Translations under genes and position numbers: made by a program
From: Methylocystaceae bacterium
Lineage (GTDB): Bacteria > Pseudomonadota > Alphaproteobacteria > Rhizobiales > Beijerinckiaceae
Assembly (NCBI GenBank): GCA_009773555.1
Contig: WSXZ01000012.1
Location: 103,569-167,568, forward strand
Direction of reading: 5' to 3'
DNA length: 64,000 nucleotides
In this document: in pieces, positions 49,451 to 59,180 of the stretch
Numbering within the stretch: position 1 is the first letter of the stretch
Layout: each line of letters begins with the position of its first letter
The notes under the pieces: generated by a model
The model's input: the letters and a program-made list of their open reading frames with translations, nothing else
The model's database searches: none
What the model was told of the DNA's origin: nothing

Positions 49451-51337
49451 TTGATGACAAAGCACCCCCATGCCGCGCAGCCGAACCCTGCGCGCGCAGA
49501 GCAGGCATCTTCTAGCCATCGCCATCCCTCCCCTGCCCATGACTTTCCGGGCCTCGCGTCGAGAGCCTTCGTCGAGGCCTGGCCCAGCGCCTTTCTGGCG
49601 GCGGAGCGCGCCGCTGACAGAGACCCTTACGGCTATGCGGCCCTGAGCAATGTCATCGACCGTTCGCTTCATGCGAGCGTCGCCCATCTGACCGGCGGCC
49701 TTTCGCCCGCCTCGATGGCGAGCGCCTATTGGGACTGGGCGGCGCATCTTGCGTCAGCGCCGGGAAAGCAGATGCAGCTTGCCGAAAAGGCGATGCGCAA
49801 AACTTGGCGCTTCACGAATTACGCCTGGCGCTGCGCGCTGCAGCCGAACGCCGCGCCCTGCATAGACCCGCTGCCGCAGGATAAAAGATTTGCCGGCGAA
49901 GCATGGCGGAGCTGGCCTTACGCCCTGCTCTACCAAGGTTTTCTGCTCAATCAGCAGTGGTGGCACAACGCCACGACGGGCATCCGCGGCGTCACCAAGC
50001 AGCATGAGAACGTCGTTGAATTCGCCTCGCGGCAATTGCTCGACATGTTCTCGCCGTCGAATTTCTTAGCGACGAATCCAGAGGCGCTGCAACGCACGCT
50101 GGAGACAGGCGGCGTCAATCTTGTCTATGGCCTGCAGAATTTTCTAGAAGACATGGAGCGGCGCGCCGGCGGCAAGCGGCCTGTCGGCGCCGAAGCCTTC
50201 GTTCCCGGTCAGAACGTCGCGGTAACGCCGGGCAAGGTGATCTATCGCAACCGGCTGATCGAGCTCATCCAATATGCGCCGGCGACGGAGACGGTACGGC
50301 CCGAGCCCGTGCTCATCACGCCCGCCTGGATCATGAAATATTACATCCTCGATCTATCGCCGCATAATTCGCTCGTGCGGTTTTTAACCGAGCAAGGCTT
50401 CACAGTGTTCATGATCTCGTGGCGCAACCCGAGCGCCGAAGATCGCGATCTCGACATGGAAGCCTATCGCAGACTCGGCGTGATGGCCGCGCTCGACGTG
50501 ATCTCGCGGCTCATGCCGGACCGGAAGATCCATGCCGCCGGCTATTGCCTGGGCGGAACGCTGCTCGCTATCGCCGCGGCGGCCATGGCGCGCGACAACG
50601 ACGATCGTTTGCAGAGCGTAACGCTGCTCGCCGCGCAAACCGATTTCACCGAAGCCGGAGAACTGACGCTCTTCGTCAATGAAAGCCAGCTCGACTTTCT
50701 CGAAGATCTGATGTGGGAGCACGGCTTTCTCGATTCCAAGGAAATGGCCGGCGCGTTCCAACTCCTGCGCTCCAACGATCTTGTCTGGTCCTATGCGCTC
50801 AAATCCTATCTCATGGGCGAGCGCGAGCCGATGACCGACATGATGGCCTGGAACGCCGACGCCACGCGCATGCCCTACAAGATGCATTCGGAATATCTTC
50901 GGCGGCTCTTCCTCAACAACGATCTCGCCGAGGGCCGGCTGCGCGTCAATGGCGACGCCGTCGCGCTCAGCGACATTCGCGCGCCGATTTTCGCGGTGGG
51001 CACGGAGCGCGATCATGTCGCGCCTTGGCGTTCGGTTTATAAGATCCACCTGCTCGCCGACACGGAAATCACCTTCCTGCTGACGAGCGGCGGGCATAAC
51101 GCCGGCATCGTCTCGGCGCCCGAGAAGAAGCGCGGCGATTACCGCTTTACGAGCCGTGTCGACGGCGAGCATTACGCCGACCCCGCGGAATGGGTGAAGA
51201 TCGCGGCTGTCAAGGACGGATCCTGGTGGCCGAAATGGAGCGCGTGGCTGGCCGCCCGTTCCGGCCCGCCGGTCGCGCCGCCTGCGATGGCCGAAGCGCT
51301 CTGCGACGCGCCCGGAACCTATGTGCTGCAAAGCTGA
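49451..51337 (+). CDS. phaC: Class I poly(R)-hydroxyalkanoate synthase
   Basis: AAGYCLGGTLLAIAAA lipase-like box; FLTEQGFTVFMISWRNPSAEDRDLDMEAY. Confidence 0.95.
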   Translation: MMTKHPHAAQPNPARAEQASSSHRHPSPAHDFPGLASRAFVEAWPSAFLAAERAADRDPYGYAALSNVIDRSLHASVAHLTGGLSPASMASAYWDWAAHLASAPGKQMQLAEKAMRKTWRFTNYAWRCALQPNAAPCIDPLPQDKRFAGEAWRSWPYALLYQGFLLNQQWWHNATTGIRGVTKQHENVVEFASRQLLDMFSPSNFLATNPEALQRTLETGGVNLVYGLQNFLEDMERRAGGKRPVGAEAFVPGQNVAVTPGKVIYRNRLIELIQYAPATETVRPEPVLITPAWIMKYYILDLSPHNSLVRFLTEQGFTVFMISWRNPSAEDRDLDMEAYRRLGVMAALDVISRLMPDRKIHAAGYCLGGTLLAIAAAAMARDNDDRLQSVTLLAAQTDFTEAGELTLFVNESQLDFLEDLMWEHGFLDSKEMAGAFQLLRSNDLVWSYALKSYLMGEREPMTDMMAWNADATRMPYKMHSEYLRRLFLNNDLAEGRLRVNGDAVALSDIRAPIFAVGTERDHVAPWRSVYKIHLLADTEITFLLTSGGHNAGIVSAPEKKRGDYRFTSRVDGEHYADPAEWVKIAAVKDGSWWPKWSAWLAARSGPPVAPPAMAEALCDAPGTYVLQS

Positions 51338-51379
51338 GGCGCTGGGACCCGACGCTCGCACGTCGTAGCAATTTGCCTC

Positions 51380-51500
51380 CGCTTGTCATCCCCGACGCGC
51401 GAAGCGCGATCGGGGATCCAGAGCAACATCACAGACATTTTTTATGAGTCTGGATTCCCGATCGCGCGCAAAGCGCGCGTCGGGAATGACACCCCGCTTC
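51380..51500. repeat. Palindromic REP-like element between convergent phaC and lpdA
   Basis: catccccgacgcgcgaagcgcgatcggggatcc ... ggattcccgatcgcgcgcaaagcgcgcgtcgggaatgac. Confidence 0.8.
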
Positions 51501-51504
51501 AGCC

Positions 51505-52944
51505 TCACACGTGAATCGCACGGCCGTAGGCTGCGAGCACGCTCTCATGCATCGTCTCAGACAGCGTCGGATGCGGAAAGATCGTGCGGATCAGCTCTTC
51601 TTCGGTCGTCTCGAGATTCATCGCGATGACGAAGCCCTGAATCAGTTCCGTCGCTTCGACCCCAAAAATATGCGCGCCGAGCAGCCGCCCGCTCTTGGCG
51701 TCGAAGATCGTTTTCACGACGCCTTCGAGTTCGCCGAGCGCGATCGCCTTGCCATTGGCGAGATAGGGGAAGCGGCCGATCTTGACGTCGAGCCCCTGCT
51801 CTTTCGCCTTCGCCTCGGTCAGGCCGACGGACGCGACCTGCGGATGGCAATAGGTGCAGCCTGGAATGCGCGATCTGTCGAGCGCGTGCGCATCCACTCC
51901 GGCGATCGCCTCGACGCAGGATACGCCCTCATGCTCCGCCTTATGCGCAAGCATCGGGCCGCCGGCGACGTCGCCGATCGCGTAAACGCTTTCGACATTG
52001 GTGCGCCCCAGGCCGTCGGTCTTGATGACGCCCCGCTCGAGCGCCACGCCGAGCGCCTCCAACCCAAGATTTTCGACATTGGCGACGACGCCGATCGCCG
52101 ACAGCGCGCGCTCGACGTCGAGCGTCTGCGTCTCGCCATCTGCGGGTTTCAGCGTGACGACGAGGCTGTCGGCCCTCTTCTCGACGCCCGTCACCGTCGT
52201 CGCGACGCGAATGTCGATCCCCTGCTTCTTGAACGATCGATGCGCCAGAGCGGCGATCTCTTCGTCTTCGCTCGGAAGAATATGCGGCAACGCTTCGACG
52301 AGAATGACTTCGACGCCGAACGTCCGATAGAAGGAGGCGAATTCGACGCCGATGGCGCCGGCGCCGACGATGAGCAGCGATCTCGGAAAGCGTTCCGGCT
52401 TCATCGCCTCGAAATAGGTCCAGACGAGTCGTCCGTCGGGCTCGAGGCCCGGCAGAACGCGCGGGCGCGCGCCGGTCGCGATGATGATGTGTTTCGCCTG
52501 ATAGACGCCGTGGTCGAGCCTCGTTTTCGGCGAAGGCGATTGCGGCAGCATGGGCGGTTTGGTCGGCGCGGCGACGCGCACCTCGCCCTTTCCGGCAAGC
52601 GTCGCCTCGCCCCAAATCACGTCGATCTTGTTCTTCTTGAGCAGAAACGCCACGCCGCCATTGAGCCGCGTCGCCGCCTCGCGCGAATGCGCGACAATGC
52701 GCGCGACATCGGCGCTCAGGGCGCCTGGCGAAACGCCGAACCGCTCGCCCTCGCTAGCGAGGCGATAGACCTCGGCGGAGCGCAGCAGCGCTTTTGTGGG
52801 GATGCAGCCCCAGTTCAGGCAAATGCCGCCGAGATGTTCGCGCTCCACGACCGCGGTCTTGAGACCCAGCTGCGCGGCGCGGATCGCGGCGACATAGCCG
52901 CCGGGCCCGCCGCCGATGACGATGAGATCATATGTGTCGGCCAT
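51505..52944 (-). CDS. lpdA: Dihydrolipoyl dehydrogenase
   Basis: YDLIVIGGGPGGYVAAIRAAQLG; GGICLNWGCIPTKALLRSAE. Confidence 0.95.
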   Translation of the reverse strand: MADTYDLIVIGGGPGGYVAAIRAAQLGLKTAVVEREHLGGICLNWGCIPTKALLRSAEVYRLASEGERFGVSPGALSADVARIVAHSREAATRLNGGVAFLLKKNKIDVIWGEATLAGKGEVRVAAPTKPPMLPQSPSPKTRLDHGVYQAKHIIIATGARPRVLPGLEPDGRLVWTYFEAMKPERFPRSLLIVGAGAIGVEFASFYRTFGVEVILVEALPHILPSEDEEIAALAHRSFKKQGIDIRVATTVTGVEKRADSLVVTLKPADGETQTLDVERALSAIGVVANVENLGLEALGVALERGVIKTDGLGRTNVESVYAIGDVAGGPMLAHKAEHEGVSCVEAIAGVDAHALDRSRIPGCTYCHPQVASVGLTEAKAKEQGLDVKIGRFPYLANGKAIALGELEGVVKTIFDAKSGRLLGAHIFGVEATELIQGFVIAMNLETTEEELIRTIFPHPTLSETMHESVLAAYGRAIHV

Positions 52945-53079
52945 GCTTCGTCCTAGCTTCCCAGTGACTCAGTCTTCAGCGTTGTCGGCAAACTCTAAAA
53001 ATTCACGAAAATTTACGCCCTGAAGGAAAAGCATATATTGTTTAGACGTTTGCAGTCACCTGACCATAAGGGGGCTTTG

Positions 53080-55548
53080 ATGAGCGCCCGTCTTGCATCT
53101 ACGACCGCCTCGCTGCGTTCGCTTTCTTTCAAGCTCCTCGCTGGTCTGCGTCGCGCCGCTCATCTCATCTGGCGCGCCTCAATAACTGTCGTGCGTCTTT
53201 TGCTTTTGGCCTTTCTGACGGTTCTCGTGACCGCTTGGGCCATTTCCACGCCGAAGGACCACCCCTATCGCGTTCTTGATCCCGACTCGCGCGATTGCAA
53301 CATGCGGATCGGCGAAAACGGAAACTACGCGTCGCCGGCATGGAATATTCTCGCAGCCTATGGCAACGCCGAAAACGAAGCGGCGCTCAAGGATGAGACA
53401 GGTCGTTGGGACACGAGATTTCAATGCGCGATACAGCGTCACGAAGTTCCTGTCCCTCGCACTGACGACAACAATCGATCGAACGCGCTTGGCTACACAT
53501 TGGCCTTTCTGGAATTTAAGGAGGATGGCGAGCCGTTCGAGCTGATCAAGGACGCTCATCAGCTGTTCACCATGAACGAATTGACCGATCGCGTGAGCTA
53601 TATCGAACGCAGCTCATGGAAGCCGATCACACAGCTTGAGGCGCTCAACGCGCATCTTAAATCAGTTGAAAAGCGCACCCACGCCGATGAATTGGGGAAT
53701 GTCGTCAAGCACAGCAATTACGTCATCGTCTTCGTTCACGGCTGGCGACATGACGCATCGATCGGAGACGGCAATGTCACCGATCTTCGCGCTTACGCGG
53801 CGCATGTCGCGCGATACCTTCGCGACCGGTGCGTCGCTGGCGAAAGCGAGCATTGCGGGCGCGAGGTGACGGCGGTGTACGTCGGCTGGCGAGGCGCACG
53901 CCTGAACGAGACGCGACTGCATCTTCCCTTTATCGCTATGGGCAATACAGTCGGCGCGCTCTTAGATGGCGACGCCGCACATTGCTCAAACGGCGTTCTG
54001 CCCAGCGAAAAGCCCTTGTGCTGGAAGAACTGGATCAATTCCTGGGGCGATTCGCTCGCTTCCGGCGTCGTGACGCTGACCTTGTTCGACCGCAAACCCG
54101 TCAGCGAATATATTGCGCCGCACGCCCTCATGGCGCTGAGAAAAATCGAGCAGGTTCTCAACAAACAGCCCGGGACGAAGGCAAAGCAACGAGACAATCC
54201 AAACAAGATGATCGTGATCGGTCATAGCCTCGGCGGCAACATGCTGGCCACGGCTTTGAAAGACCATTTGATCAAGGCGGTGCATAATCATCCGGGCGCC
54301 AACGCCTATTTTTACCCCCCGCTCGGCGATCTCGTGGTTCTCATTAACCCTGCCGCCGAAGCCTCCAAATGGACGGATGTTCAGCGCGCTGTCTGGGAGA
54401 AAGTCGCTTTCTTCGAGGGCGAAGGCGACCTCATGGCGGGCCACCGCTTTTTTCCCGCTCATCAGAGTCCTGTCGTGATTTCAGTCACCTCGGCCTATTC
54501 CTGGCCCCCGGGAGGAATCCGGCCCGGAGACTGCGCCATCGCCATGCGTCACAAACTGAGCTTGCTCGGTCAGGATGTGAATTCGCCAGACGAAATATGC
54601 GCGAGATACAAGCAGTTCCTAGAGGCAAAAAAACCCGGGGAGTTCATCTTCCATGACGAGACGCCGAACCCCGACGAGCGCGCCTGCGGGGCGCTGAGAA
54701 CGCCGTTTGCGCTCGATCAAGCGGTGGCGAATATCGATCGAAAAAAGAAAGTTGGCATAAAATCCGACCTCGCAACCTATCTCGCTTTTCCGCTTTTTCG
54801 CGGCGACCTCCGACCTTTGGGCGCGATGATCGCCGGCGTCGCACGCGATTTGCGCGCCGCCTGCGAAAACTTCAGCCTCCCCGAAAACCGACAAGATCAG
54901 CGAGCGCTGAGATTTTGGCAAAGGGTTGGAGAATTCGTGAGCGATCTTCCCTTCCAGAATACGGATATCGAATCTTCGCGCACGATCGGCCATCTCGATC
55001 CGCCGCGATCGTCGGTGAATCTCGTCGACACTCTTCGCATGCCGGCCCGCCAGCTCGGCACGACGCATGAAATTCGCAGCATCCGTTGGGCGCCGCCCAG
55101 TCAGGCGGATTACAAGGATATCCCCGCCGATCCCTCACTAAACTGCGCTGTCAGCCACGACTGGCTGACGCGGGCGCGAAGGGCGCAAACGAATGGCACT
55201 CAGTGGGAGAGCGCGATGCTGGCCCTGCCGCTCGACCCGGATCCTGCGAATCCTCGCGGCAGTGGCGGTCATCCAGCGGTCGAGATGACTCACGGCTTCC
55301 GGCTCGCGGGAATGCTCCCGATCACGCGCGCGAACGACCCGTTCTGGAACATGCGCGCCTACGACGACGTGCTCATGAGCCATGGGGGCTTCATGTTCAG
55401 TTCGTTCATTTGCGCGATCAATCAGTTCGTCATGGATCGGCCAACACGCTGGCCGACACCGCCAGCCGAATTACAGAGCCCGCCTATGCCTCCAGAGCCA
55501 AATCGGCCGGCGGCGGACGCCCCCAAAATTCGTGGCCGGGCGAGATAA
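53080..55548 (+). CDS. Large membrane-anchored alpha/beta hydrolase-like protein
   Basis: N-terminal TM; VIVFVHGWRHDASIGDGNVTDLRAYAAHVARYL and MIVIGHSLGGNMLATAL. Confidence 0.7.
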   Translation: MSARLASTTASLRSLSFKLLAGLRRAAHLIWRASITVVRLLLLAFLTVLVTAWAISTPKDHPYRVLDPDSRDCNMRIGENGNYASPAWNILAAYGNAENEAALKDETGRWDTRFQCAIQRHEVPVPRTDDNNRSNALGYTLAFLEFKEDGEPFELIKDAHQLFTMNELTDRVSYIERSSWKPITQLEALNAHLKSVEKRTHADELGNVVKHSNYVIVFVHGWRHDASIGDGNVTDLRAYAAHVARYLRDRCVAGESEHCGREVTAVYVGWRGARLNETRLHLPFIAMGNTVGALLDGDAAHCSNGVLPSEKPLCWKNWINSWGDSLASGVVTLTLFDRKPVSEYIAPHALMALRKIEQVLNKQPGTKAKQRDNPNKMIVIGHSLGGNMLATALKDHLIKAVHNHPGANAYFYPPLGDLVVLINPAAEASKWTDVQRAVWEKVAFFEGEGDLMAGHRFFPAHQSPVVISVTSAYSWPPGGIRPGDCAIAMRHKLSLLGQDVNSPDEICARYKQFLEAKKPGEFIFHDETPNPDERACGALRTPFALDQAVANIDRKKKVGIKSDLATYLAFPLFRGDLRPLGAMIAGVARDLRAACENFSLPENRQDQRALRFWQRVGEFVSDLPFQNTDIESSRTIGHLDPPRSSVNLVDTLRMPARQLGTTHEIRSIRWAPPSQADYKDIPADPSLNCAVSHDWLTRARRAQTNGTQWESAMLALPLDPDPANPRGSGGHPAVEMTHGFRLAGMLPITRANDPFWNMRAYDDVLMSHGGFMFSSFICAINQFVMDRPTRWPTPPAELQSPPMPPEPNRPAADAPKIRGRAR

Positions 55549-55591
55549 ATCGCCCCGCAATACCAATCCAAGCATCCAGAACATTCCAAAA

Positions 55592-55621
55592 CGAAAAGCC
55601 TCCCGCGCTGCCGCGGGAGGC
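55592..55621 (-). terminator. Intrinsic terminator of rpmI-rplT operon
   Basis: gcctcccgcg-ctgc-cgcgggaggc with T-run on the minus strand. Confidence 0.85.
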
Positions 55622-55645
55622 TCGAATGTGTTCGCGATGTAAGTC

Positions 55646-56011
55646 TTAAGCGGCCTGCGGCAACGCCGATTTGGCCTGCGCCACGATCGCCGCGAAGGCT
55701 TCGGGCTGGTGGATAGCGAGATCCGACAAAACCTTGCGGTCGACTTCGATCCCGCCCTTGGCGAGCCCGTCGATGAACCGCGAATAGGTCAGCCCGTGCT
55801 CGCGCACCGCGGCGTTGAGCCGCTGAATCCACAACGCGCGGAACACGCGCTTTTTCGCCTTACGGTCGCGCGTCGCATATTGCATCGAGCGGTCGACGGC
55901 GGCCTTGGCGGCGCGGATCGTATTCTTGCGGCGGCCATAGAAACCTTTGGCGGCCTTGAGGGTCTTCTTGTGCTTGGCGTGCGATGTGACGCCGCGTTTG
56001 ACGCGAGCCAT
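55646..56011 (-). CDS. rplT: 50S ribosomal protein L20
   Basis: [36 protein letters not shown]. Confidence 0.97.
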   Translation of the reverse strand: MARVKRGVTSHAKHKKTLKAAKGFYGRRKNTIRAAKAAVDRSMQYATRDRKAKKRVFRALWIQRLNAAVREHGLTYSRFIDGLAKGGIEVDRKVLSDLAIHQPEAFAAIVAQAKSALPQAA

Positions 56012-56049
56012 GACGAAACTCCTTTGCGGAAAAAGTGCGCTCTTTGCGA

Positions 56050-56250
56050 TCAGCCGTTCGGCAGGAAGTATTTCTTCACGTTGTCGCCGTCAGTCTTGAA
56101 CAAGACAGCCGTGCCGCGCAGATTTCTGATCTGCTTGTTCGTCCGCTTGATCATCCCGTGGCGCTTGCCCTGCTGGGCGTAGACCACTTTCCCGGTGCCG
56201 GTGATCTTGAAGCGCTTTTTCGCGCCGGATTTCGTCTTCAGTTTGGGCAT
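56050..56250 (-). CDS. rpmI: 50S ribosomal protein L35
   Basis: [22 protein letters not shown]. Confidence 0.96.
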   Translation of the reverse strand: MPKLKTKSGAKKRFKITGTGKVVYAQQGKRHGMIKRTNKQIRNLRGTAVLFKTDGDNVKKYFLPNG

Positions 56251-56601
56251 TTTGCTCTCCCGGGCGCTAAGCCCTGTTGTTCGCGCCGCAGGGGATTGGT
56301 CCAAACGACGCTTGTTCGCGCGAGCGAAAAAACCGCCACGGCAGCCCATCACTGGCCGGGCGGTTCTGTAGAGCGCGGTTTATTGCCCAATGCCGGGGGA
56401 AACGCAAGTCCGCACAAGCCTTGAGAGCGCCTACGGCTCCGCCTCTTGGCGAGTCCGCGACTTTGGGCTTAAATCGAACAGAGAGAGTAAGACGTGAAAG
56501 GCGTAGCGTTAAACTCAACAAATAAAGGCATTTATGTCAGGGTTTGAAGAACAGGCGCAAGGCGCTAAATGTCTTTAATTGGAAACGATTCGGGGCGCAT
56601 T

Positions 56602-57665
56602 ATGAATGTGCATGCATCTGTAGAAAGCGCGATTGCCGCGGACTGTCCGGTCAATTCCCACAATGAGTGGGATCCGCTGGAGGAGATCATCGTCGGTCGC
56701 CTCGAAGGCTCGACGATTCCTTCCGATCATCCGGTGGTCACCTGCAACATCCCCGGCATGGCCGCGCGCGCCCAATCGCTCGCCGCGGGCTTCCGCTTTC
56801 CGAAATTCATGATCGAGCCGGCGCAGCAGGAGCTCGACGGCTTTATCGCTTTGCTCGAGTCGCTCGGCGTCAAGGTGACTCGGCCCGACGCGGTCAATCA
56901 CAAGGCGAAGTTCTCGACGCCGCACTGGTCGTCGCGCGGCTTCTGCAACTCTTGCCCGCGCGACTCAATGCTGGTGATCAAACGCACTCCTATCGGGAGA
57001 TCCTCAAGGATTATTTCCGACGCGGCGCGCGCTGGACCTCGGCGCCCAAGCCGCAGCTCACCGACGAACTCTTTGATCCCAATTTCAAATTGCCGGAGAA
57101 GGGCGAAGAGATTCGCTACATTCTCACCGAATTCGAGCCGGTGTTCGACGCCGCCGATTTCTTCCGCTGCGGCCGCGATCTTTTCGTGACGCGCTCTAAT
57201 GTCACCAATGCGATGGGCATCGACTGGCTGCGCCGCCATCTTGGCGACGGCTATCGGATTCACGAGATCAAGAGCCGCTGCCCCAATCCGATGCATATCG
57301 ACACGACGATTCTGCCGCTGGGGCCCGGGCGCCTGCTGATCAATCCGGAATATATCAATCCGGATGAGCTGCCGGACATTTTGAAGAAATGGGACATTCT
57401 CGTCGCGCCGGAGCCGGATCCGATCAACGACCGCATTCTCGCAATCACCTCGATGTGCGGCAAATGGCTCAGCATGAACATTCTGGCGATCGACGAGAAG
57501 CGCGTCATCGTCGATCCGCATCACACCAACATGATGCGGCAGATGGAGAAATGGGGCTACGAACCCATCCCCTGTTCTTTCCTGCACTATGCGGCGTTCG
57601 GCGGCGCGTTCCACTGCGCGACGCTCGACGTGCGGCGGCGCGGAACGCTCGAAAGCTATTTTTGA
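56602..57665 (+). pseudogene. Glycine amidinotransferase-like protein, frame-disrupted
   Basis: 56602-56970 reads NSHNEWDPLEEIIVGRLEGSTIP...FCNSCPRDSMLVI; after about 56975 the homologous frame is that of 56667-57665 (THSYREILKDYFRRGARW...CPNPMHIDTTILPLGPGRLLINPE). Confidence 0.8.
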
Positions 57666-57718
57666 TTCGATCGCGCTTCTTTCGCCCGACGCTTCTGGCC
57701 AGGAGCGCCGGGCGATTT

Positions 57719-58045
57719 CTATTTCAGGTTCACGCCGCCAAGCCGCAGGCCGATGATGCCCAAGAGAATGAGGCAAATTGATCCCAGCCGCAGCACGGTG
57801 GTCGGTTCGTTGAACAGAAAAACGCCCACCAAGGTCGCCGCCGCGATGCTTGCGCCGGTCCACACCGCATAGGCCGTGCCGGCGGGAATCGTCTTTACCG
57901 CAATGCCCAGGCATCCGACGCTCGCCGCCATGAAGAACACCATAATGAGCGAAGGCCAGAGCCGCGTGAACCCTTGCGCATATTTCATCCCGATGAGCCA
58001 GCCGACTTCGCAGATGCTGCCGATAAAAAGGATGACCCAGTCCAT
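57719..58045 (-). CDS. SMR-family small multidrug/guanidinium transporter
   Basis: MDWVILFIGSICEVGWLIGMKYAQGFTRLWPSL...AYAVWTGASIAAATLVGVFLFNEP. Confidence 0.9.
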   Translation of the reverse strand: MDWVILFIGSICEVGWLIGMKYAQGFTRLWPSLIMVFFMAASVGCLGIAVKTIPAGTAYAVWTGASIAAATLVGVFLFNEPTTVLRLGSICLILLGIIGLRLGGVNLK

Positions 58046-58172
58046 CTAACCGTCCTTGCCTGCCGACGTCGCCGCGTCCGGCGACTTGTGGATTTTGCGG
58101 TCCAATCCGTCAAGAACCGCCGATTTGCATTTCGCGAGACGCCGCCCACATAGGCCGCAAGGAGCCTTGATC

Positions 58173-59051
58173 ATGAGAAGAATTATCGACGTTTACCCCG
58201 CCCCGGACTCCATGCACTGGGTCGGCGACGGTTTTCCCGTACGCTCGCTGTTTTCGCATCACCAACATGGCGCACAGGTGAGCCCCTTTTTGCTGTTCGA
58301 CTACGCGGGACCGTTTGACTTTTCACCGACGCCCGAGCGCCGCGGCGTCGGCGCCCATCCGCATCGCGGCTTCGAAACGGTGACGATCGTCCTCGACGGC
58401 GAACTGGCGCACCGCGACTCGACCGGCGCCGGCGGACTGATCGGTCCCGGCGACGTGCAATGGATGCGCGCCGCTTCCGGCGTCGTTCACGAGGAGTTTC
58501 ATTCCGAAAGCTTCGGCAGGTCGGGCGGACGGTTCGAGGTCGTGCAGCTTTGGGTCAATCTGCCGGCGCGCGAGAAGATGAGCCCGCCGCGCTACCAGAC
58601 CCTCCTCGACAAGGACATTCCGCGCGTCGATCTGCCCGGCGACGCCGGCCTTGTTCGCGTCATCGCCGGCGAATTCGACGGCCATCGCGGACCGGCGCAA
58701 ACCGCGACGCCGATCGATCTTTGGGATGTGCGGATCGACGCGGGAAAAAGCGCCCGATTCACGCTGCCGGAAGGCCATACGGCGCTGGTCGCCATTCTCG
58801 AAGGAACGGCCGAAGTCAATGGCGAGAAGATCGCACGTGCGACGGATGTTGTCGTATTCGACGAGGAAGGCGCCGACATCGCCTTTGAAGCCAACAATGA
58901 CGTGAAGCTGATCGTCATGAGCGGCGAACCGATTGACGAGCCCGTGGCGCAACAAGGTCCGTTCGTGATGAATACGCAGGACGAGTTGCGGCAGGCCTTC
59001 GCCGACTATCAGTCCGGACGGTTCGGCGTCATCGCGCCGCAGGGCGGCTAA
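58173..59051 (+). CDS. Pirin family protein
   Basis: PFLLFDYAGPFDFSPTPERRGVGAHPHRGFETVTIVLDGELAHRDSTG. Confidence 0.93.
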   Translation: MRRIIDVYPAPDSMHWVGDGFPVRSLFSHHQHGAQVSPFLLFDYAGPFDFSPTPERRGVGAHPHRGFETVTIVLDGELAHRDSTGAGGLIGPGDVQWMRAASGVVHEEFHSESFGRSGGRFEVVQLWVNLPAREKMSPPRYQTLLDKDIPRVDLPGDAGLVRVIAGEFDGHRGPAQTATPIDLWDVRIDAGKSARFTLPEGHTALVAILEGTAEVNGEKIARATDVVVFDEEGADIAFEANNDVKLIVMSGEPIDEPVAQQGPFVMNTQDELRQAFADYQSGRFGVIAPQGG

Positions 59052-59180
59052 AGCGCTTTCCGATCACATGGGCTCATGTGATCGATAGGAATCGCTCAAA
59101 ATCAAAATGTTGGAGCAGGTTCTCATCGCAAAGGTCTGTCAGACTTTTGGGAACCTGCTCTTTTTGGGAACCTGCTCTAA
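59050..59180 (-). repeat. Dispersed intergenic repeat, copy C (inverted)
   Basis: cgatcacatg-ggct-catgtgatcg palindrome plus aatcgctcaaaatcaaaatgttggagcaggttctcat. Confidence 0.9.

Noticed and set aside
51511-52956. 481-aa plus-strand ORF
   Set aside because: Antisense to lpdA.
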